The translations under genes were made by a program, and so were the position numbers. The notes beneath the pieces were generated by a model, which did no database searches, was not told where the DNA came from, and worked only from the letters and a program-made list of their open reading frames with translations. DNA of 64,000 nucleotides from XBB1006 sp051877515 (GTDB taxonomy: Bacteria > Bacillota > Clostridia > Lachnospirales > Lachnospiraceae), in NCBI GenBank assembly GCA_051877515.1, contig JBJEIY010000033.1, positions 1 to 64,000 of the forward strand. The letters are read 5' to 3'. Of the stretch, positions 58,391-64,000 are shown in pieces (position 1 is the stretch's first letter; each line of letters starts with the position of its first letter).

Positions 58391-59518
58391 CTACATTCCA
58401 AATAATGCCTTCATTTCCTCTTCGTTTACATTGGTTCCTATCACGACCAGTCTTCCCGTATAATCCGGTGCGCCGTCACGTAACTCATAATCGCCAGGAA
58501 CCATATCAAAATAGATCCATTTACCGTCCGTCGCAGGAATCATACCTTTGGCACGTAAAATACTGGACTCATACTTTTCAGAATGGCAAAGGGTATCCAA
58601 TGCCTTTTGTACCGTTGCGCGATCAAATTTATGGGGTGTCTCAATACCCCAGCTGGTAAATACATCATCCGCATGATGATGATCGTGATGATCGTGACCG
58701 CAACAGCAGTGCTCTCCATGTTCATGGTCATGCTCGTGGTCATGATCATGGTCATGCCCGTGATGGTGCTCATGGTCGTGGTCATGATCGTGACCACAAC
58801 AACAGTGCTCGCCGTGTTCGTGTTCATGATCATGATGATGCTCGTGCTCATGGTCGTGGTCATGATGATGCTCATGCTCATGCTCGCAAGTCACCTCTGC
58901 CATGATTTCCTCTCTCAGGGAACTCTTTTGTTCCACAGCACTTAAGATCACACTGCCATCCAATTCCTCCCAAGGGGTGGTAATAATGGCAGCCTTGGGA
59001 TTTTTGTCCCTCAGAACCTTAACACATTCTTCCAGCTTACCCTCATCCATTTCCTGTGTACGGCTCAACACGATGGTTGTTGCATGTTCTACCTGGTTAT
59101 TGAAAAACTCACCAAAAGCCTTCATCTGTTTTAATGCTTTTTTTCCGTTTACCACCGTAACCAGTCCGTTTAATTGCACATCCAGGGTTTCTGCAACATT
59201 CACTACGGATGTCATAACATCAGACAGTTTTCCTACTCCGGAAGGCTCAACCAGAATACGGTCCGGGTGGAATTGTTCCATTACCTCCCCCATGTTTTTG
59301 GTAAAATCTCCCACCAGAGAGCAACAGATACAACCGGAATTCATTTCCGTAACGGTAATCCCGGAATCCTTCAAAAAGCCTCCATCAATACCTACTTCAC
59401 CGTATTCATTTTCAATCAGCACAACTTTTTCATCTTGAAATACATCTTCCAGCAGCTTTTTAATCAATGTCGTTTTCCCGGCACCTAAAAAGCCGGAAAT
59501 AATATCAATCTTTGTCAT
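58391..59518 (-). CDS. His-rich CobW-family metallochaperone GTPase
   Basis: A 375-residue G3E GTPase. Walker A: ISGFLGAGKTTLIKKLL; metal motif GCICCSLVG; LVEPSG switch. Residues about 210-284 are almost wholly His, Asp, Glu and Cys and contain two GEHCCCGHD units, a metal store or sensor. The C-terminal CobW domain follows (ILRAKGMIPATDGKW, then VVIGTNVNEEEM). It is probably a Zn (or Ni/Co) chaperone such as ZNG1/ZigA. The neighbouring second CobW gene suggests a joint metal task. A zinc-controlled Zur site was not found. Confidence 0.85.
   Translation of the reverse strand: MTKIDIISGFLGAGKTTLIKKLLEDVFQDEKVVLIENEYGEVGIDGGFLKDSGITVTEMNSGCICCSLVGDFTKNMGEVMEQFHPDRILVEPSGVGKLSDVMTSVVNVAETLDVQLNGLVTVVNGKKALKQMKAFGEFFNNQVEHATTIVLSRTQEMDEGKLEECVKVLRDKNPKAAIITTPWEELDGSVILSAVEQKSSLREEIMAEVTCEHEHEHHHDHDHEHEHHHDHEHEHGEHCCCGHDHDHDHEHHHGHDHDHDHEHDHEHGEHCCCGHDHHDHHHADDVFTSWGIETPHKFDRATVQKALDTLCHSEKYESSILRAKGMIPATDGKWIYFDMVPGDYELRDGAPDYTGRLVVIGTNVNEEEMKALFGM
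58662..58885. repeat. Low-complexity repeat coding the His-rich linker
   Basis: Tandem CATGAC/CATGAT-like hexamers (in minus-strand sense) encode His-Asp and His-Glu pairs. Two related copies bracket the CCCG unit. Such tracts are prone to length change between strains. Confidence 0.8.
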
Positions 59519-59531
59519 TCCACATTTCTCC

Positions 59532-61265
59532 TTACATATTTATATGATATAAGCTCTCGTAAACACCATGCTGTGCCAGCAACTCTTCATGAGTACCTTC
59601 CTCAGCAATACTTCCGTCTTCGGATAAAACCAGGATCCTTTCTGCATTCCGAATGGTTGTTAAACGATGGGCTATTACAAACGTAGTCCGATTCTTTGCC
59701 AGACTTTCTAATGACTCCTGCACCACTTTCTCGCTCTCATTATCCAGCGCACTTGTGGCTTCATCAAAAATTAAAATCGGCGGATTCTTTAAGAACACCC
59801 TGGCAATAGACAAACGCTGTTTCTGTCCTCCTGACAGCTTAATACCACGCTGTCCGATATCTGTATCATATCCATCCGGCAAACTCATAATAAACTCATG
59901 AGCATTGGCGGCTTTTGCTGCCTGTATGATTTCTTCAAGAGAAGAATCCGGCTTTCCATAACCAATATTCTCCCGTACCGTACCCACAAACAGATATACA
60001 TCCTGGGCAACAATTCCGATATGATCACGAAGACTCTTAATGGAATAATCCCGAATGTCATGACCGTCAATCTTGACACAGCCTTCCGACACATCATAAA
60101 ATCTGGGAATCAGGGAACACAAAGTACTTTTTCCTGCCCCGGATGCTCCTACCAATGCAACATACTCACCCGGCTTCACATCCAGATTAATATGATCTAA
60201 AACCATCTGATCATGATCTTCGTAATGAAAAGAAACATTCTCAAAGGTAATCTCCCCTTTTACTTCTTTTAACTCCCGGGCATCTTCTGCATCCACAATA
60301 TCAGGATCAATGGCCATGATTTCACAGTACCTTTCATAACCGGAATATCCATTCAAAAAAACTTCCACAAAATTGATCAGTTTCTTTACCGGTTCCGTAT
60401 AGGTAGAGATATAGAGTAAAAAAGTGATCAGATCTACGATTTTAACCTGCCCTTTGGTAATAAAAACAGTACCTCCCACAACTACGATTACCTGTATCAT
60501 GGTTACAAAGGCATTCATACCCGAATTAAATCCGGCCATATAGCGATAACTGTTCTTCTTGGCATTTAAAAACCCGTTATTACCCTCAGCAAATTTCTCC
60601 ATTTCCACAGTCTCATTGGCAAAAGATTTGACCACACGGATACCGGACAGGTTGTCCTCGATCTGACTGTTGATGGCAGCGATTTTAACACGATTATTCT
60701 TATAAGCCTGTTTCATGCGGTTTTTGAATAAAAAAGCATAAACCAGCATCACCGGAACCAGTGCATAAGCAATCAGTGCAAGCTTTACATTAATGCTCAT
60801 CAGGATTACAAAAGATCCCATCAGTTTTATAACAGAGATCACCAGATCCTCCGGCCCGTGATGCAACAGTTCCGTGATATCGAACAGATCATTGGTGATG
60901 CGGCTCATAAGCTGTCCCACTTTTTGATTGTCGAAAAAGTTAAAAGACAGTTTCTGGTAATGACCAAAAATCTTGCGACGCATGTCATACTCGATCTTTG
61001 CACCCATGACATGTCCGTAATACGTGATAAAATAATTGCTGTACACCTCTACCAGAACTAAAATAACCATGATGATCCCCAGTTTAATCACAATAGGAAT
61101 CGCCTTATCCGGTGAAAAATAAATCACACTGTTGGTTATGTAGCGGATGATCAAAGGCAAAACCAATGCTACCGCCGCACCCAGCATGGCAAAAAACATA
61201 TCTGCGAAAAAAACTGCTTTGTATGGTTTATAATAGCCTGCCAATTGCTTTAAGTTCTTCCACAT
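59532..61265 (-). CDS. ABC exporter, fused permease-ATPase (MsbA/LmrA-like)
   Basis: A 577-residue half-transporter. Six membrane helices in the first 320 residues, then the ATPase: Walker A VGASGAGKSTLCSL, Q-loop VAQDVYLF, signature LSGGQKQR, Walker B ILIFDEATSALD and H-loop IAHRL. It most likely works as a homodimer, moving a hydrophobic or amphipathic substrate out. The neighbours do not identify the substrate. It lies 13 bases ahead of the His-rich CobW gene. Confidence 0.92.
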   Translation of the reverse strand: MWKNLKQLAGYYKPYKAVFFADMFFAMLGAAVALVLPLIIRYITNSVIYFSPDKAIPIVIKLGIIMVILVLVEVYSNYFITYYGHVMGAKIEYDMRRKIFGHYQKLSFNFFDNQKVGQLMSRITNDLFDITELLHHGPEDLVISVIKLMGSFVILMSINVKLALIAYALVPVMLVYAFLFKNRMKQAYKNNRVKIAAINSQIEDNLSGIRVVKSFANETVEMEKFAEGNNGFLNAKKNSYRYMAGFNSGMNAFVTMIQVIVVVGGTVFITKGQVKIVDLITFLLYISTYTEPVKKLINFVEVFLNGYSGYERYCEIMAIDPDIVDAEDARELKEVKGEITFENVSFHYEDHDQMVLDHINLDVKPGEYVALVGASGAGKSTLCSLIPRFYDVSEGCVKIDGHDIRDYSIKSLRDHIGIVAQDVYLFVGTVRENIGYGKPDSSLEEIIQAAKAANAHEFIMSLPDGYDTDIGQRGIKLSGGQKQRLSIARVFLKNPPILIFDEATSALDNESEKVVQESLESLAKNRTTFVIAHRLTTIRNAERILVLSEDGSIAEEGTHEELLAQHGVYESLYHINM

Positions 61266-61295
61266 AACAATTTTCTCCCTTTATATTGCTAACTA

Positions 61296-62195
61296 CTATA
61301 ATGTCTGCCTTGTATCTCTCTTAAATACCTGATCACACAGACGTTTGGCTGTTGGACAATGCGCCAGCCCTCCTTCGGCAGTTTCCCTCAGGGAAACGTC
61401 CATCTTATTACCCACTTCTCTCATTGCATCAATTACTTCATCTGCCGGAATCGCACTCTGAATTCCGCACAAAGCCAATTGTGCCGAAGTGATCGCATTG
61501 GCCACACCGGAAGAATTTCGTTTGACACAAGGTATCTCCACCAGTCCTGCCACCGGATCACAGACCAGACCTAATATATTCTTCAGGGAAATCGCCACAC
61601 TTTCGATACACTGCTGTGGCGTTCCGGAAGCCAGTTCCACAATCGCAGCCGCTGCCATTGCCGCTGCTGCACCACACTCTGCCTGGCATCCTCCTTCCGC
61701 ACCGGATACACATGCTCTGTTTGAGATAACCATACCTACTGCAGAAGCTGTCAGCAATGCCATAATACAATCCTCTTCGCTGCATCCTTTTTCTTTTTCC
61801 ATGGTTATGATCGCTGCCGGCAGGATTCCACAGGAACCTGCGGTAGGCGCTGCTACGATTTTACCCATTGCAGCATTTAATTCCGAAATAGCCGTTGCCC
61901 TCATCAGGGCTCCCAGCATAAAATCTCCACACAAAGAAGCATGTTCATCTAACACTTTTTTGATCTTATAAGCATCCCCGCCGGTAAGTCCACTGACAGA
62001 ACGAAGTTCTTTTTTCTGTCCCTGTTCCTCGGAATGCTTCATGACATGGTACTGCTGTCTCATTCGGTCCAGAATCTCTTCTTTGCTGCACTCTAATACG
62101 GAAGCCTGCTCCTCCAGCACGATCTCCGATATTTTCATATTTTGTTTCTCTGCCTGCGCCACAAGCTCACTTAGCGATTTATAGGAAAATTCCAT
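61296..62195 (-). CDS. sdaAA: L-serine dehydratase, alpha subunit
   Basis: A 299-residue subunit of the iron-sulfur L-serine ammonia-lyase (serine to pyruvate plus ammonia). SLRSVSGLTGGDA-like start of the core, AAPTAGSCGILPA, and Cys at GAEGGCQAECGA and GLVCDPVAGLVEIPC, providing the [4Fe-4S] ligands. It follows sdaAB by 2 bases. Confidence 0.95.
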   Translation of the reverse strand: MEFSYKSLSELVAQAEKQNMKISEIVLEEQASVLECSKEEILDRMRQQYHVMKHSEEQGQKKELRSVSGLTGGDAYKIKKVLDEHASLCGDFMLGALMRATAISELNAAMGKIVAAPTAGSCGILPAAIITMEKEKGCSEEDCIMALLTASAVGMVISNRACVSGAEGGCQAECGAAAAMAAAAIVELASGTPQQCIESVAISLKNILGLVCDPVAGLVEIPCVKRNSSGVANAITSAQLALCGIQSAIPADEVIDAMREVGNKMDVSLRETAEGGLAHCPTAKRLCDQVFKRDTRQTL

Positions 62196-62197
62196 CT

Positions 62198-62863
62198 TTA
62201 CCTCCCATTAGCCAAAAGCATGATACATCGTTGCACTCCGGCAAAATGATTAATATACGTAGTCACGTCAAGATCGGTATGTCCGTCAATGGAAATGCAA
62301 AGAACTGCTTTGCCACCTTTGTTCTCTCTGGAAAGAGCCATATTACATACATTTAACTCGCAGTTACCCAAAAACTCGGCAACCTTGCCGACGATACCCG
62401 GAACATCCCGATGTACCACGATTAGGGTATCGTGTTGTCCGGTTATCGTCACGCCCAATCCGTCGATTTCAGAAACCAGGATATTTCCGCCTCCCACCGA
62501 TGAACCGGTAACAGTTAATACCTCTCCTTCTTCTCCTGTCAGGGTAATCTGTACCGTATTCGGATGGATGCAGCTTTCCGAAGACTCCAGAACTTCAATT
62601 TCTACCCCTTGCTCCTCTGCAATCTGCAAGCTTTTCCGAATACGCTCATCATCCGGATTCATTCCCAGAATTCCGGCCACAATAGCCTTGTCCGTTCCGT
62701 GTCCACGATAAGTTTTTGCAAATGAACCATAGAGCTTAATTCGGGCTTTCTTAACCTTTTCCTTCATCAGAAGACTGGCAATCTTACCGATTCGGGCTGC
62801 ACCTGCTGTATGGGAACTGGATGGACCGATCATCACCGGCCCTACAATATCAAAAATATTCAT
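62198..62863 (-). CDS. sdaAB: L-serine dehydratase, beta subunit
   Basis: A 221-residue subunit. The N-terminal fold has IGPSSSHTAGAARIGKIASL (serine-binding); the C-terminal ACT domain starts about 145 (LIVVHRDVPGIVGKVAEFLG). GGGGAACC upstream. It begins the sda-ABC-CobW-nfn string. Confidence 0.95.
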   Translation of the reverse strand: MNIFDIVGPVMIGPSSSHTAGAARIGKIASLLMKEKVKKARIKLYGSFAKTYRGHGTDKAIVAGILGMNPDDERIRKSLQIAEEQGVEIEVLESSESCIHPNTVQITLTGEEGEVLTVTGSSVGGGNILVSEIDGLGVTITGQHDTLIVVHRDVPGIVGKVAEFLGNCELNVCNMALSRENKGGKAVLCISIDGHTDLDVTTYINHFAGVQRCIMLLANGR

Positions 62864-62910
62864 GGTTCCTCCCCAATATATGATAGTAAATTATTTATGT
62901 ACATTTTATG

Positions 62911-62937
62911 AGAAGCCGGAAGTACCCTTCCGGCTTC
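62911..62937 (-). terminator. Hairpin after argS
   Basis: GAAGCCGGAAG pairs with CTTCCGGCTTC around a 5-base loop. The downstream T-run is poor, so it may slow rather than stop polymerase. Confidence 0.6.
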
Positions 62938-62951
62938 GGCTTTCAATCCTA

Positions 62952-64000
62952 TTACATTCTATCCGGAGCTTCGAAGCCCAACAAATCAATACAGGTTTCC
63001 ATAATACCTTTGGTCAGATCCAGCAACTGGATATAGCTTCCCTGCCGTTTCTCATCCTCTTCTGACATGATCTTAGTCTCATGATAAAAATGATTAAAGG
63101 TGTTTGCCAGTTCATAAATATAAGCACAAACCTTATGCGGTGCGTACTCCGCAGCTGCGTTCTGAATCATGGATGAAAAACCGGACAACGCAAGCATCAG
63201 ATCCTTTTCACTCTTACCGGATGGGGGAAGGATCTCATAATCGGACGCACATCTTCCCGTCTCTGCATATTTTGCCAGAATAGATTTGATCCGGACAATG
63301 GAATATAGTAAATACGGTCCCGTATTTCCTTCAAAGGAAGTAAAACGTTCCATATCAAATACATAGTCCTTGGAAGCCTGATTCGACAGATCCCCATATT
63401 TTAATGCTGCCAGACCCACAATTTTGGCTGTTTGTTTCGCTTCATTGGGATCTGTCATATGATTCTCGGTGATCTTCTTAAACATTTCGTCTTCAATATC
63501 AGAAACCATGTTCTCCAGTCTCATAACGCCACCATCACGGGTTTTAAACGGTTTACCGTCTTTTCCGTTCATGGTTCCGAATCCGATATGGGTCAGTTCC
63601 ACACTGTCATCTACCAGGTGCGCCTTTCTTGCGGTACGGAATACCTGAACAAAATGCAGCTCCTGACGTTTATCTACAACATAAATGATTGCATCCGGAT
63701 TTTGTTCATTCCGGCGCATGATGATGGTGCCAAGATCCGTAGTTGCATACAGGGAAGCTCCGTCAGATTTTTGAATGATACATGGCGGAATCTCACGCTT
63801 ATCATCTTCCCTTGCCACTTCTACGATCAAAGCTCCTTCGCTCTCCTTCGCAATACCGGCCTTCTTCATGTCTTCGATCATCTGCGGAATAAATGGCTGG
63901 GCATCTGATTCCCCTTTCCATAAATCAAATTCCACATTCAGTCTTCCGTAATTCTTCTTAAGATCCGCATGTGACAGAGTCAGAATATGTTTTAAAATCG
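62952..64000 (-). CDS. argS: Arginyl-tRNA synthetase, C-terminal part (cut by window edge)
   Basis: The frame runs off the right edge (codons read to base 63999), giving about 348 residues. Visible marks: YGRLNVEFDLWKGES, DGASLYATTDLGTI, YVVDKRQELHFVQVF and FGTMNGKDGKPFKTRDGGVM, the KMSKS-equivalent region in ArgRS. The C-terminal DALR anticodon-binding domain ends at APDRM. The N-terminal domain and HIGH motif lie outside the window. Confidence 0.95.
   Translation of the reverse strand, partial: ILKHILTLSHADLKKNYGRLNVEFDLWKGESDAQPFIPQMIEDMKKAGIAKESEGALIVEVAREDDKREIPPCIIQKSDGASLYATTDLGTIIMRRNEQNPDAIIYVVDKRQELHFVQVFRTARKAHLVDDSVELTHIGFGTMNGKDGKPFKTRDGGVMRLENMVSDIEDEMFKKITENHMTDPNEAKQTAKIVGLAALKYGDLSNQASKDYVFDMERFTSFEGNTGPYLLYSIVRIKSILAKYAETGRCASDYEILPPSGKSEKDLMLALSGFSSMIQNAAAEYAPHKVCAYIYELANTFNHFYHETKIMSEEDEKRQGSYIQLLDLTKGIMETCIDLLGFEAPDRM

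Noticed and set aside
58583..58945. Met/Val-rich 120-residue frame on the + strand
   Set aside because: It is the antisense of the His-rich tract; composition follows from CAT/ATG repeats, and there is no RBS.

Overview
The window looks like chromosome from a spore-forming, low-to-moderate GC Firmicute of class Clostridia, most likely family Lachnospiraceae. The evidence is Spo0A, SpoIVB, SpoIVA, a SpoIIM-like protein and a complete spoIIIA operon (AA to AH), Bacillus/Clostridium-style promoters and ribosome binding sites, and lineage-typical genes: the GGGtGRT protein, a DUF5688 protein, the clostridial MetRS paralog and an electron-bifurcating Nfn. Genus cannot be fixed from the sequence alone.

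Layout. 1-2150 is a mobile patch: the C-terminal end of a YREK-signature DDE transposase cut by the window edge, then an ISLre2-family transposase. 2234-5933 (+) holds a CheY-like regulator, a CheX-like protein, an AP2/degenerate-HNH/AP2 protein placed directly behind a terminator, and malQ. 6029-18546 (mostly -) holds a divergent MetRS, a secreted L,D-transpeptidase, a 33-codon ORF beside an IS3 remnant, the GGGtGRT/IscU-like pair, and a queH-asd-ATPase-topB-acyltransferase string. A tRNA-Thr follows. 18807-19825 (+) holds a membrane protein and a phosphopantetheinyl transferase. 19940-24440 holds a membrane-anchored FKBP/trigger-factor-like isomerase, a DUF5688 gene, spo0A and spoIVB.

24541-32948 (-) is the Asp23-nusB-xseA-xseB-ispA-dxs-tlyA-nadK-recN housekeeping string. 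33045-37156 holds ligA, a pseudouridine synthase and an SH3-domain membrane protein. A tRNA-Arg, spoIIM and an SDR dehydrogenase follow. 39034-44524 holds rny, recX-recA (with LexA-type boxes), trxA and prfC. 44611-49420 is spoIIIAA-AH. 49547-54949 holds rpsU, alaS, a 51-residue membrane protein, rnhA and spoIVA. 55149-62863 is a tight string: sdaAB-sdaAA-ABC exporter-two CobW GTPases-nfnA-nfnB. The right edge cuts argS.

Regulation is unusually readable. Three sporulation genes (spoIIIAA, spoIVA, spoIIM) carry sigma-E-like promoters, each with a 14-bp spacer. spo0A has two perfect 0A boxes plus a sigma-A promoter. recA has tandem SOS boxes. Several genes have -35/-10 pairs with a 17-bp spacer. 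The observations most worth following are the possibly domesticated AP2-HNH-AP2 protein with its terminator-gated start, the CheY/CheX pair without chemotaxis genes, the two-CobW plus Nfn string, the fold-back structure over the ISLre2 start, the small ORF whose RBS is buried in a hairpin next to an IS scar, and the inverted repeat at the rny promoter.
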